Below, piece by piece: positions 23,761 through 35,710 of a DNA stretch of 64,000 nucleotides. Source of the stretch: Nectonema munidae (lineage: Eukaryota > Nematomorpha > Nectonematoida > Nectonematidae). The DNA lies in NCBI GenBank assembly GCA_030549495.1, contig JAUIRK010001049.1:620001-684000 (forward strand). Reading direction: 5' to 3'. A model generated the notes under the pieces. It ran no database searches. It was not told the origin of the DNA and was given only the letters and a program-made list of their open reading frames with translations. Made by a program: the position numbers and the translations under genes. Positions within the stretch are counted from its first letter, which is position 1. The number at the start of each line of letters is the position of its first letter.

Positions 23761-24455
23761 AAAGAAGACTAAATAGTACTGAAAAAAATAAGTAGTAGCT
23801 ACCACTATATAAAGTAGTAGCCACAACTATGCGTAATTTTAATACTTTATAAGTAAAATTAATGATATTATAGTAAAATTTACCACCCTTTTTACCACTT
23901 TTTATAGTATTTTTCATTGATTTTATGTAGCTTTTTTAAACAAATAAATAGTATAATTTACTATTTTCAAGTAGTTAATTTTACAAACTTTAGGTAGTTT
24001 TCTAACAATAAATAGTATACCTTATGTAGTTTTTAAACAAAGAAACAGCACATTTTACTAATTTTAAGTAGCTTTCTTTTAAATAATTTTCTACAAATAA
24101 TAGTATTTACTTAATAGATTTTTTAAAATGAATGACTCTAAAAAAGGAAAATAACTTTTAAAAAAGCACCTTTTAAATTTTGTAAGAGAAAATTTAAATA
24201 AAAAAAAGTTGGCAAAATTTTATTGGAAAACAAGCAAAATAAAAGCAAATTGCACAAGAAGTATATTTATCATAAAAAACAGTTTTCAGGAAATTAAAAA
24301 TATGAATTTTTGTTCCAAATTCATGTTCATTTTAATCTATTTATTTCCATTATAAGTTTGATAACTTTTATTTTCTTTATCTTCATCTTTAATATTAAAA
24401 ATTAATATTTTGAAAAAATCCAATATTTTCACAATTCCTTTAGGGAAACTTAAAT
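23761..24455. other. AT-rich stretch, no gene seen
   Basis: Low-complexity DNA with many TTTTTAAACAAATAAATAGTA-like short repeats around 23930-24060. No coding evidence. Confidence 0.45.
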
Positions 24456-24459
24456 TGAC

Positions 24460-26660
24460 TTTCAAACCTTGGTCGAATTAAGGAGGTGGTCGCATTATAG
24501 AAATTATCACCAAACTATAAGTAAGTTTATTGTATAAAAGTATGAAATAAAATAAGTCGTGTTTTTTTCAAGAAGAATGTCATTTTTTCTGTACTAGACG
24601 GCAGTCATTATGCATTCTTTTATTTTCTAAATTTTCTTCAGCCGTGGAAAGAATATGATATATTTCTCCAAAATTTTTTCTAAACAAAATAGTTTCACGT
24701 CGTTGATTGTATCTATTGCTTCTTTAATGGTTTTTATATTGGCTGTTGTTGTGATGAAAGCATTAAAACGATACTATTTATTTAACAACCTAAAAACACT
24801 CTTGTTAAAAAGTATAAAAGAGTAAAGAGCAAAGCTTACAAAATCATCAACAGTAAAGCGAAACTGCAAATTAGGAAAGACATGCAGTATGTGAAGTATA
24901 TATGTACAAGGTTCATTTAAGCAATATACTAATTGATGTTTGCTTGTGGTGTGCATTAGTGGCGCTTAGAGGAAAGATACAAATCATCACAGCTGTATTT
25001 ATTTCTTCCACATTTTCATGAGTTTCTCCCACTTCTTCTTCCGTTTCATTATCGCTTTCAAGATTAGGATGATTAGTAAAAACATTTATGAAAATTTTTT
25101 TTCCCAGTCGATGGGAAGTTCTTCTATAACCGGTGCAACATTATCAACGTCAATATACTCATCAATTTTATCAAAAGGTTCTTGCATGCCAGGAAGAATA
25201 AGTTCAAAAATGTTATCAAGCTCGTCATCTTCTTGATTAATAACTTCATGAGAGACACCTTCATCAAAACCACATCTTTGAAAGCATTTCAATACCATTA
25301 ATTTATCACATTCTTTAACAGCTTTATTAACCCATTCACATGCATCTAAAACTGTTATCATTTTTACTAACTTTGAAGCCGTTTGTTCATCCTCCATTGT
25401 GTTCAAAATCGTACGTAAAAATTTTTTCCTATAATTTCTTTTAATGTGGGAAATTATACCTTGATCCAAAGGTTAAAGCACAGGAGTTGTGTTGGCAGGG
25501 ATAAAAACTATTTTGACGTTATCTAAATTAGGCAAATCTTTTGTATGGGCAGTAGCGTTATCCAGAAATAATATAACTTTACGCTTTTGTCTTTCCATAC
25601 GTTTATTGAATTTGATTATCCATTCATTAAAAAGTTTACAAGTCATCCAAGCTTTAGAATTATATTTCCACTCCACTGATAAGCTTTCCGGATTTAAATT
25701 TCGAAAACAGCGTGGTTTAGCTGCTTTACCAATCACAAGAACACGTTCAAATTCACCAACCATATTAACACATAATAGAACAGTTAATCCTTCTTTTGAT
25801 TTCTTGCCTCCTTTGCAATCATTTCCTTTTCTTGTAAGAGTTTTGTCTGGCAGAGCGCGATAGAATAACCCAAACTCATCCATGTTGTAAATATCTTTTT
25901 TTTCATAATCTTCAAGGATGCTTGGTAGTTTACTTTTCCAATCTTGTACAGTCTTGATATCAAGGTCAGCTTTTTCACAACAAATTTTAGCTAATTTTAT
26001 GTTATGACGATTACAAAATTTAGACAGCCAACCATTAGAAGCTTTAAACTCTTTTAAATTAAAATTTTTAGCTACCATTAGAGTTTTTTCCTGAATTAGT
26101 GGTCCCGAAACAGGTATATTGCTTGAACGCGCTTTCTGAAACCATAACCAAATAACTCTATCAATTTCGTCGTTACCATTTGCGCATGAAACTCTTTTTC
26201 TATTTGAGTTAATGTCATTTTCAAAATACTCTATGTATTCATTCTTTCTTTTTAAAATATTTTGTACTGTTGTTTTTCCAATTTTAAAAATTGTCTTTGA
26301 CTTTTGTTGTTGCTATATTTGATTAATTCAACTTTTTCTTTTAAAGAAAGCTCTTTATGTTTCTTATTCATTGTTTTAAATCTAAATGTATGAAAATTAT
26401 TATACAACAATGAAAGTTTATAACCGTTAATCTTAAAAACGCAACTAAACATATTACCTTACAGCTTTCACGACTACATAATTATGAATTTTATATACTC
26501 AATATTAAGAATGTATAATATCAATTATTTTCCTATCAAATAAATCTTTTAAATAGATTTAGAACATTATTTAAAATACACTCAATTAGGCCTTTCCCTA
26601 AACTTTGTTATATAATGCACAATCACACTCCAATTGAATTTTTAAAACAATGCTCTCTCG
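24460..26660 (-). mobile_element. Tigger/pogo-superfamily element
   Basis: A nearly full transposase (25086..26371, minus) lies between two inverted segments that look like terminal repeats. Reading inward from the right, one end contains TATAATGCACAATCACACTCC (26613 onward). The other, reverse-complemented from about 24500, contains TATAATGCGACCACCTCCTT. The outermost bases are too decayed to fix the ends and the TA target site. Confidence 0.65.
25086..26371 (-). pseudogene. Tigger-like DDE transposase, one stop and one frameshift
   Basis: The start is MNKKHKELSLKEKVELI, the CENP-B-type N-terminal helix-turn-helix. A short deletion near 26285 shifts the frame before KIGKTTVQNILKRK. The second CENP-B HTH includes NGWLSKFCNRHNIKL. 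The DDE domain follows with D1 in IYNMDEFGLFYRALPDKT, D2 in VILFLDNATAHT and D3 in PLDQGII. A TAA at 25470-25472 sits where the family has Gln (PANTTPVL-Q-PLDQ). The C-terminus is acidic. Family function: cut-and-paste transposition with TA target sites. Only two lesions suggest fairly recent activity. Confidence 0.88.
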
Positions 26661-27595
26661 CTTTGCACCACTCTCGAATACTGATATTGTAGTGTGCTGA
26701 AACACTGTCCCTTGGTACCCTACATCCCATAAATGCATTGACAAAACAAATAAATTTCTTCTTCATTAGTATAACCCTATGTTTTTCACTATACTTAACA
26801 CATGAAAACTCAGCAAGGATTTAATTAAGCACATTTTTATTATCTTCGATAAACGACCATGAGACCCAATAGTGGCGGTGAAGGATGGAGTGAATTTATA
26901 ACAAACAAAGTTTTATTAAACTTTCAAAATATAAAGTCTAATTTATTCTAATCTAAGAGTTTTATTTATCTTATTTCCCATGTTGCAACTCGATTATATC
27001 GAGTATAATTACCATTAAAAGTAGATTAAATTAGAGAGACAAAACCCAAAATAAATCAGATAAAATTATAATAAACACTACAATGATAAAGTGCTTGACT
27101 CTTTAGCAAAACTAAAAATAAAACAAAATTTTAATGGAAACAGTTGCCAACTTGAAATGAGAAACGTGATGTACACAGAATAGAACAAAATAAAAAAGCG
27201 CGTATTTTTCTTGTCAACTGGTTCTTTCTTTTGCAGAGCACTGCTTTCACGATGTTTCGTTATAAAGCACAAACAGTACTCACTCACATACACATGTTAG
27301 AGTTGCTTGTTTGTTGTACACACTTACAACAACGTCTATTATTAAAGAAAGATGCCATTTCTCTTTGATATCGTCTAAACTCTAAAGTATGAGCAAGCAT
27401 GTGTTTCTTCTCATACGTATTACTTTGTTTCGTTGGTAAATGATACCAAATGATCGTTATAAAGAGGTTAAAAGTTTCATTGGGACAGTTTTAACTGGTC
27501 GGTGTACGGAATAGAGAGTCTAGAGAATATTATTGACACAAAAATATTTAAAAATTAAAAATTTTTAATATTAAAAATATTAACGCAGGTATAGC
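26661..27595. other. Gene-poor stretch
   Basis: No supported gene. A short imperfect palindrome (CTCGATTATATCGAG) lies near 26991-27005. Confidence 0.4.
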
Positions 27596-27596
27596 G

Positions 27597-27815
27597 AATC
27601 ATATATTAGAGGTCTGGCAAGACCTCCGGGGAAACAACTTGCGAGAACTTGTCAGCCTTTGTGTAAATCGTAAAATGCTTAAAAAATATACTTAAAATAA
27701 AAATTTTCAAAAAATATTTTACATACATATTGAAAGCCACATTTCAAAAATTTTACCTAAAAGTTCAAAAAACTTAACTTTAAAATTGCAGTTTTATTTC
27801 ATAAAAACTATATGA
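27597..27815 (+). repeat. Dispersed repeat, inverted partner at 44293..44525
   Basis: This block, with AGACCTCCGGG, GTAAATCGTAAAATGCTTAA and ATTGAAAGCCACATTTCAAA words, matches 44293..44525 in reverse complement. The CCTCCGGGGAAA end is GC-rich relative to the rest and may be one terminus of a non-autonomous element. The partner lies in the Kelch gene's third large intron. Confidence 0.7.
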
Positions 27816-28659
27816 TTGGTTAAAATGTTTATGTAATATATAATAACTAGCCGGTATATATATATATAATATAATGGACCTAGGGCGTAAAATGCACTAA
27901 TATGGTTAAGGTAGATGAACAGAATAGAAATGAATGGAGAAACAAACTTAAGTAGTTTTTTCTTTCCATAATTGCAATATCCGGCTAGAACTGATTATTA
28001 TTCTTTTTAGGTAAAGGCACATCTATAGAAGAGGACATGTGATGAATAATTTCCTTCAATCCAAAAAACAAATCCCTCTTGCCAGAATTAATATCTCAAA
28101 TATCGGTTAATACTTTTTTTCAATAAAATTTTTTGCTTTTTATTAAGATTCGAAAGTTTCCTACTTTTACTTATTTTTTCTTTACATTTTTAGAGTGTAT
28201 TTGATACTTCTAAATGGCTGTTAGTTGTTTTAACCAGGTTATTTAAATTTGAAATTTAGGAAAATCTTTGAAAATTCATAGTTAAATCAGATATAAAAAT
28301 GAAGTAAATTATCAATTGTAAAATTTAGTTTTACAACTAAATAAATAAATGTTTTTTAGGTACTTTTTTTCACTTGAGAAATTTTTTATTAACTTTTTCT
28401 AACTAATTTTCATTCAACTGATTTTTGAGTTAGTATAATTTTATGATAAGCACAAAATAGTTTTAAAAAACTCTTTTCACTGCATGTTATTTCAACACAA
28501 AGTTTAACATATTCACCGTTTTGAAATTATTTTTTTATAAAAAAATTCTGTTAAAAGCATATTTATAAACATAAATTTTTTTGATAACATCTGAAGAAGT
28601 CGATATATCGGGTGATGCGAATACTTGTAAGTTATGCCCAAAAGTGAAGTTTTAACCCT

Positions 28660-29017
28660 TTAAGACCGAGAGGACATATATGTCCGTTCATAAAAAATTC
28701 TCATTTAAAAACATTCAAGTTTGGAAATTAGAAAACCCAAAAGTTGCTTTAAAGAATGAATCTTTTACTAACTCTAAAAGCTTTTTTTATACTTTTTACC
28801 TATGGATTTTGCTAGTTAAATATTTCCAGTAACAAATGTGCATTTTTAAGGACATAAATTCAAAATTTAAAAGAAGAAAAAGAAAATAAAAATGGTCATC
28901 TGTTTGAAAACTTCATAAATATTGGATCCGTCAAGTTATGAAATCTCAAAAGATGTGTATGTCGTCTAGCAGTAGTCCATCAAATTATACCGGACATATA
29001 TGTCACGCCAGGTCTTA
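28660..29017. repeat. Inverted repeat pair with TTAA ends (subterminal repeat or nested MITE)
   Basis: Reading inward from both sides: TTAAGACC, a 5-6 base spacer, then GACATATATGTCCG. The left arm is 28660..28686 and the right arm 29017..28990. The inner word GACATATATGTC is itself a palindrome. The pair could be the piggyBac element's subterminal repeat, or a separate 358 bp TTAA-flanked MITE next to the transposase. Confidence 0.7.
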
Positions 29018-29123
29018 AGATACATGCATGCATATTGCCAACATTGAAAAATAGACGCACAAAGTTTTGACAGTGATATGATTTTTTGATTAATTGTACT
29101 CACGTGTCTTTTCATTTTTGAAT

Positions 29124-30500
29124 ATGCCTCGGATTCGTAGTTTCATTGTGAAAAGAGATTGCATTGAAGAGCGCCTCTTACCGGAAAATAGTGATGATGA
29201 AAGCGAAAATTATGAACATTTCAACTTGGATTTTGAAGGTCAGCAGTTTTTGGAAGATGAAAATCAAGCTGAAGAGATTGAAATTGTATATTCTCAACTC
29301 AAAGAGTGTACACTGCGTTTGTTTCACAAGACCTTGAAATTGGAGATTTTACATGGACAAAAAGAATTGAGTGTTTTTCCATATCGTTGTCCTATAGAAG
29401 TTGGGGTAAGATAAATGATCAAATTGAAAACATTAGTAATACGAATTGTTATGAAATTTTTTCGAAAACTTGTAATTTTGACATTTTAATGCATGATTTA
29501 CTCGATTAAACCAACATTTACATGAATCAAAAGAAATTGTAGGAGAAATTGATTTTAAAGAGATGTATTGTTTTATAGGTATACACTTGTCTATGGGCGT
29601 ACATAAACTGCCAAGGTTGAGGGATTATTGGAGTACGTGTTCAATTTTAGGAGTAAATTTTATCGCTAATCTAATGACTCGCGATCGTTTCTTTTTTTAC
29701 GTTCTGTTCTACGTTACAATGACAATAGTAAGTGTCTCCCTATTACAGATCTAAAACATGATAGAATTCATAAAGTTAGAACAGTATTTGAGCATTTCAA
29801 TAAAGCTTTTCAAAGAGCTATGACTTCTATTCATCAGCAATCAATTGATGAGCATATGATTAAGTTCAAAGGACATCATTTTGCTAAACAGTTTATAAAA
29901 AATAAACCTGTAAAATGGGGTTTTAAGCTTTGGTGTCGTTGTGATAGTTTGCCTGGTTATCTTTTTGGGTGTGATTTGTATGCTGGGAAAACTGAAGAAG
30001 CGAAGAATGGGTTTACACTTGGTGAAAGTGTAGTAAAAAAAATAACCAAAAACTTGAAAGGATCTGGAGTAGAGTTATACATGGACAACTTTCTTTCTTC
30101 ACCTAACTTGGGAAATAATAAAAGTTATGCCTGTGGAACAGTGAGAAAGAATCGTAGAGGTATGCCCGAATTTTTTTTACCAGACAAAAAGATGAAAAGG
30201 GGAGACATTGAATACTTTGTTTCTGGTGCTTGTGGAGTTGTCAAATGGATGGACAACAGGTCTGTGCTTGTTTTGTCAAATTTTTTAAACCCAAAAGAAA
30301 CCAAGTCTATAGAAAGGAGGAAGAAGTCAAAAGAAAAAGATAAGGTGTGCTGTCCAATAATTGTATCTGAGTATAATAAATATATGGGATCCGACAGTGA
30401 CAAATATGTCACGATTCGCATTCTTGACCAAAACATGAAAAATTATCTTTTAAAAAAAAAAAGTCTTCAAAAGATAATTTTAAGAACATGCAATATATGA
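29124..30500 (+). pseudogene. piggyBac transposase (PGBD-like), broken
   Basis: The N-terminal part (MPRIRSFIVKRDCIEERLL, then an acidic DDESENYEH region) starts at 29124. A frameshift near 29300 leads to DFTWTKRIE and, past further breaks, EMYCFIGIHLSMGVHKLPRL and RDYWST. The core from 29820 is open for 226 codons: first catalytic Asp in SIDEHMIKFKG, second in YMDNFLSS, third in VVKWMDNRSVLVLSN, with CGTVRKNRRGMP and EYNKYMGSD. About 10 residues are missing after NFLSS. This is the DDE_Tnp_1_7 fold of piggyBac transposases; the copy is inactive. Confidence 0.9.
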
Positions 30501-30739
30501 AAAGTTAAAAAATAGGAAAAAAAATTCTCGGACTGAAAGAGGAAGTTTGATGTACTATTTTTATCTTTGAAATTCTCAAAATAGAAATTGAAGATATGGA
30601 TAAATGAAATAAATTAAGAAAGTTTTTGAAACTTTCAAAGAAGTCATGTTCCAGCACTGATCATTTTATTATCTAAAATGATTCATTTTTATCGGAAAAA
30701 TTTAAGATCGCAGTTTCCATTCCAAAAAACTCCACTTAT

Positions 30740-31465
30740 TTGTCACCAAGAATAAAAAATGAAATAGTTGCATCTTTAAAAAGTTTTGTTCTACAAAAAA
30801 TAATACTTGAAATCAATAACTCAACATATCTGTCATTGAAAGCTGATGGAACAAAAGATATAAGTGGAAAAGAATGCCTGTCAATTCTAAGTAGTTTAAT
30901 GGGGTGTTCATTTTCATTGATTGCATTTTCTTTTGTGTAAGGTGTTGAGATTTTTGAAAGGAAAGACCGTAAAAGAAGTATTAATTAGCATGGTCTATCT
31001 GAAAGAATGTGATGCATATTCTATCAGCACCGCAATTCTATACATTCTTGATGAGTGTAAAATTCAAAAACACAAAATTATGAGTCAATGCTATGATGGC
31101 GCTTACGTGATGTCTGGTAATATTTTTCTACCAGTACTTATAGATGCAAAATGTTATCCTATCAGGGAAGAAAAATGGAGTCCAAGAAAAAATCAGTGAA
31201 GCACTTGAAAGATACATTCCTTATATTCACTGTATAAACCATCAGCTTCACTTAGTTATCACTGCATCTTTCCGTCATATAAATAAACCATATTGAATTT
31301 CTTTTATCATTAATGACCAGGCTTTATAAGTTCACGAAAAAGGTTAAAGTTAAAAATTTTCAGTAAACAATTCAAAAAATTTATTCCAACAAGATGGATA
31401 TCACATTATGAAGTTGTTAATTCATTGATACAGTGTTTCCTTATTGCTAGAAGAAACTTCGAAAG
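30740..31465 (+). pseudogene. hAT-like (DUF4371/ZMYM-type) transposase fragment
   Basis: Shifted frames give YLSPRIKNEIVASLKSFVLQ, LKADGTKDISGKECLSI, CYDGAYVMSG, GVQEKISEALERYIPYIHCI and NHQLHLVIT. Further on come IFSKQFKKFIPTRWISHYEV and VNSLIQCFLIARRNF. These match in order the DUF4371 region of hAT-type proteins related to ZMYM1/TTF-type zinc finger transposases. Multiple frameshifts are present. At about 31466 the sequence changes abruptly to GC-rich DNA of another element, so the C-terminus is missing. Confidence 0.8.
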
Positions 31466-32605
31466 TGCGCGTTGAGGAGGCCAGTGTGTTGCATTTGTCG
31501 TTGAGCCAATGCTGGAAAATCGGGGTTAGCGTGGATCTTCGGATACATCTTCCGGGTAGGGAGGGTGGGAAGTGACGAGAAGAAGAGCAAAACAGAAAAG
31601 TGAAGGGGGCCTGTGCTTGGCTGCCCTTAAATAGTCGCTGATCCAGCGAAAGGCTTCTTCGTTTTGCCATTGGCTGGGCAGTTAACACAAGTGCTGTTAA
31701 CAGGAGGGCGCCAACTCCATCCAATTTGTTTGACCAATGTGGACTCTGCTCAGGCCACCAGAGGCGAGATCCTCGCCATTCTATCTTTGGTTTTTTCTCT
31801 GAAGGATCTCCAGATTGCTACAAAGAAGGTGACCCATTCCACGTGCACCATGGGAATGGTGCAATCCCAAATCTTCAAGGAGTGGATTGGGATCTTCGGG
31901 AGCGTGCGTGACGGGCCGTCCGCAGGATTTTCCTCCGACTTGACATGTTCCACGGCGTTTCGGAGGGAAATCTGTCCAGGCACTGGATGCCTCGAGCCAT
32001 AGGAGGATCCTGGCTTGTTTGAATGATTTGCTGCCCAATTTTCGGATGCAGCCTATGACGACCATCGAATCGGAATATATCTTCCTACTGGGCCAGAGTT
32101 ATTGTTAGAAGCTCCAAATCCGCGATATGCCAGTCTTGGTGAATCACATGGATTGTCCAAGAGCCCTTCGAGGTGACAAACCCGAGGGCTTGCAAGGAGG
32201 CGTCGACGTAAAAGGAATCTGCTGGGATAGAGGGGACGGCGAGCTTCCAGGGCGCGAGTATGGTTGACATGATGCATGGCACGGCGAGCTGGACCAGCTC
32301 GCTGTGTTCGGGCGACTTATCCCAGTTATACAGCGCGGAAATGATGCGAAATCTTCCTGGAAGTGTTGCCGTATAATAGTTGAGGATGCCCATAATCTTC
32401 TGGCGCCATCGGAGGGGGACTTCGGCGATTCTTTGTGACTGAAGAAAAGCGCCCTAAGGAGAATCTCCTTTTTGCCGTCCGGGACACCCAATGTCCGCGG
32501 ACGGAGGTGCAGTTGGGCCCCGAGAAACTCGATGGACTGCACGGGGGAGAGGATCGATTTCTTGACGTTTATGCGGATTTCGCATTCGTCCTCCAGAAGC
32601 TGTTG
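31466..32605 (-). mobile_element. GC-rich retroelement fragment (RT/RNase H)
   Basis: This stretch is over 50% GC between AT-rich flanks, with sharp edges at both sides. On the minus strand, in shifted frames, it reads NVKKSILSPVQSIEFLGAQL (end of the RT domain), MGILNYYTATLPGRFRIISA, DSFYVDASLQALGFVTSKGS (RNase H with its first Asp), IHQDWHIADLELLTITLAQ and VEHVKSEENPADGPSR (RNase H end). The order RT tail, RNase H, NPADGPSR is that of LTR- or DIRS-type retroelements. Integrase, LTRs and most of RT are absent, and several frame breaks make it dead. Confidence 0.78.
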
Positions 32606-33049
32606 TATGTATTACAAAAGCAAATCTCAAAGAAAGTGTTCGACTACAAAATGCAGTCAGTTCATTAGAGATAAAAAAACTTAAAATATAAATTTTTATC
32701 ATCGGTACCAAAATTTGTATTTTGCTTATGTTTTAGCTTATTATGTAAATAAATTGTACTCTTAATTGTGAAGTTTTTTCTTGATTTTTAAGTTATTAAT
32801 TTATTAAAATTGGATGACTACATTTTGTAGTCATTTATCCTGATAAGGGTAAGAAAACCATTGAGAGATATGTCAAAATTGCCTTCAATTGCTCTTTTAG
32901 AAAAAACCATATATACACATTTGTTGAGGTTAAAAGAAAGTAGATTATAATAACACTAATTTGAAATTGAGTTCAAACGAGCATTGGTCGTACTAATGAC
33001 TGTTGAAACATCATCGAAGTTTAATGACATTGCCGCATCATCAGCATAC

Positions 33050-33677
33050 AAAATGAGAGAAGCTTACTTGTCTACGCTAGACTAAATATCATTAATAAAT
33101 AATAATAATAAAAAAGCGGCCCAAGAATGGATCCTTGAGGCACACCTTTTTGTATACACTTTAAATCAGATTTATCATTAAAAGAAACATATGTTCTTTA
33201 ATGTAAGAAACTTTTGAGCCAATTCAAAACTGGACCACTAAAACCTATTCTGAATAATTTATCAAGGAGCAATTGATGATTTACACTATCAAATGCTTTG
33301 GCTAGATCGAGAAACAAAACTATACTAAATTTTTTACCATAAAAGTGACTAGAAATAGAACTACATAACGATAAAACAGCGTCCTCAGTTGATCTATTTA
33401 TTAAAAAACCAAATTGATTTGCATTAATAATGTTATGCTTGTAAAGAAAAGCTATAATCCTAGAGGAAATAGTTTTCTCTAATATTTTGGAAAAATTAGA
33501 CCGGATAGATATTGGTCTAAAATTATCTAGTGAATCTTGAGATTTGCCATTTTTCAAAACAGGAACAATTCGCGTTAACTTAAGATGTTCAGGAAACTCT
33601 CCCATTTGAACAGACAGATTGGATATGTAAGTTAAAACTATGCCAATACTAGGAAGTATATCAAGTATATGATGCAT
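33050..33677 (-). pseudogene. Reverse transcriptase core of the antisense LINE
   Basis: A 159-codon open stretch (33677..33198) includes RT fingers and motif A with the first catalytic Asp (LFLDLAKAFDS). After a frame break near 33195 come GVPQGSILGP and LYADDAAM with the YADD box. The opposite strand's short frames here are shadows. Confidence 0.88.
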
Positions 33678-34357
33678 TGTCAGTATTGTGAGTAGTGAAC
33701 ATCACCAACCGATTTTTATTTTATATAGATGCCAAAGCAGTTGCAATATCATTCTAGTTTAGCTCATGCAGATGGAGTGAAAATAAATTCAGTGGAATGG
33801 ACTTATCAATTAATTTCAAAGAATAATTTATCAATGCAAGTTTTAGAAGAAATAGAAAAGTTATTAGCAAAGTCATTACTACTAAAGGGTGGGTTGCGAG
33901 AATTAGTATTAGAAGGTTTAATAGTTTGTTCAATTTATTCCATATATTACTTTTCACAAGATGAAAGAAATGGAGACTTAGGATCAGAAACTTGAAAAAC
34001 GGCTGCAAAATCAATTTGTGCTACATAGCAACAAAAATAGAGCGCTGCTTTCCACTGAAATCTTTTTTCCATGAAAAAGAAGGGTTAGGGTTAGAGGTTT
34101 AAAAAAATTCATTATGAAGATGCACTTAGGGAAATGGTCTGAGATATCATCAGTAATAACATTATACGAGGAATAGGATAAGTTTATAAAAATACTGTCA
34201 ATCAACGTTGATGAAGATGAGGTAAGACGAGTTATATTCTTTGTTAAGCCAAATTGTTGAAGGATATTAATAAATATAAATCTGGTGCTGAAGGTGGCCC
34301 ATTAAATTAGTGATACAATAAAGAGGTGAACACTAAAATAAACAAGTTATTGAGCAC

Positions 34358-34637
34358 TTAAAACGTAAATTTTCGCCGACAGTCGGTTTTTTCAAACACA
34401 AAATGATCATGGGTAAGCGGCGGGAGAGAAGGGTGTAGCTTGAGGCAGAGAGTGACGGAGGATCAAAACACGTGCTTTTCTTTAGATTTGATGATGGGTA
34501 CGCGCTGTATGTGTGCTTGGTGTGTGAGGCTAAGCGTGGATACAGTGTAGTTTGTTGACATTGTTCTCACCCGCTCGCTTACCCATAATCATTTTGTGTT
34601 TGAAAAAGCCGACTGTCGGCGAAAATTTACATTTTAA
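34358..34637. mobile_element. TTAA-flanked MITE inside the LINE endonuclease
   Basis: TTAA at 34358..34361 and at 34634..34637 bracket long inverted arms. Reading inward, both begin AAYGTAAATTTTCGCCGAC, continue through AGTCGG and TTTTTCAAACACAAAATGA, and end near GGGTAAGCG, about 60 bp each with few mismatches. The internal ~150 bp show no coding. TTAA ends point to mobilisation by a piggyBac-type transposase. Removing it joins two parts of the LINE endonuclease, so it inserted after the LINE. The arms contain the palindrome CCGACAGTCGG. Confidence 0.9.
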
Positions 34638-35130
34638 AAATTATTAATAAAATTCAAATTATTGACATTTTATTCGAAATCAAATAAATTGATATTAAAA
34701 TCGCCACAAACAACAGAGAATTTTGAGAACAAATGTTTGGCAAATACGTCAGTCAAAAAGTTGTTGAAAATTGAAACTTCGGAGATAGGAGGTCTGTATA
34801 TTGATAGCAAATTAAGAAGTTTGTTTTCAATTTGAAAACAAAATAATAAACAATCAAAATAATTCTTAGATTTTTTGTAGTGATCAAATGAAAAGTGTTT
34901 ATATAGAAAACACCTATGCCGCCGCCGCCACGTTTTGTTCTTTCGTGGTAATAAAAATTATAGCCAGGGAGGAGTTCAAACGTTTGAAAACCGAAATGCC
35001 AAATTTCGCTGTCGCAATATAATAAGATCAAAGTTGAAGTTCAAAGGGCTAATAAAATTGAGGAAAGTATCAAAGTTAGCATTTAGAAAAAGGATATTAA
35101 GAAGGTGTAGTGAGTGTGGCAAATATATTT

Positions 35131-35700
35131 GCAAGGATCATACTTTATGTATATTGCAAATAAGTGAACTTATATTTTTTGTAACTTCTAGGCTATATTT
35201 TTACCTTATAATATTTTTGTTATGCACATGTGATATTATCACTCGTGCTGTTATTTTTCTCATAAGATGAGCATAACCGAAGAAGCGATGTAGGAGTTTG
35301 ATCTAACTCTAAATACCTTAATAACTTTTTGCTTTTTCAATTAATTTTCTCAGCAAAAGTCACATGATTACTTGTATTTCTATAATATTGAATAATCTGT
35401 ACTTCTCATATTTTAAGCAGTCTCCTTACTATTCTTTGACAGGTCTAATCTTATGCCTTTTTATTACAGAAGCAAAGGCGTAGGTAGCTACAAGGGGTAG
35501 TGCCTTTCACCTAACATTCCTTCACTGTAAAAACTACGTTTAGAATCTAAACACAAAATATATCTCAGTTTTTTTTTGCGTAATACCTAAACGTGTTTAA
35601 GTGGAGAATCAAACGTTTCATATTAAACACTTATTTTGTGAGTGTTTGGAAATTAATAATGGGGAAAAAATATTTTTATTAAATGTAAAACATTTCAAAA
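35131..35700. other. Stretch without recognised gene
   Basis: Possible traces of the LINE's 5' part reach 35130. Beyond that I see no coding or repeat structure. Confidence 0.4.
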
Positions 35701-35710
35701 ACAAAACGAT

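Larger units (their letters stand above)
28652..30546 (+). mobile_element. piggyBac-superfamily element
   Basis: The left end reads TTAACCCTTTAAGACCGAG at 28652. The right end, CTCGGACTGAAAGAGG at 30527..30542, is a decayed inverted copy of it. A second, internal inverted copy ending in TTAA lies at 28991..29017. Between them is a broken piggyBac transposase (29124..30500). TTAA is the target site of this superfamily. The right-hand TTAA has been lost. Confidence 0.75.
32815..35130 (-). mobile_element. Non-LTR retrotransposon, antisense, split by a MITE
   Basis: Read on the minus strand, it has an APE-type endonuclease followed by reverse transcriptase. Endonuclease: LLPGYNFYYHERTKRGGGGI (around 34950), VVCGDFNINLFD (34690), then after the MITE NITRLTSSSSTLIDSIFINL and DDISDHFP (34190). 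RT: PEHLKLTRIVPVLKNGKSQD, NFRPISI, LFLDLAKAFDSVNHQLLLDK (motif A), GVPQGSILGP (motif B) and YADDAAM (motif C, 33050). It ends near NDYKM at 32815. The clade is CR1/Jockey-like. Frameshifts and stops show it is inactive. Confidence 0.88.

Noticed and set aside
25489-25863. 124-codon plus-strand frame
   Set aside because: Antisense shadow of the Tigger catalytic domain.
33729-33995. 88-codon plus-strand frame starting MPKQLQYHSS
   Set aside because: It lies opposite the linker between endonuclease and RT of the antisense LINE and has no own similarity; it is a shadow.
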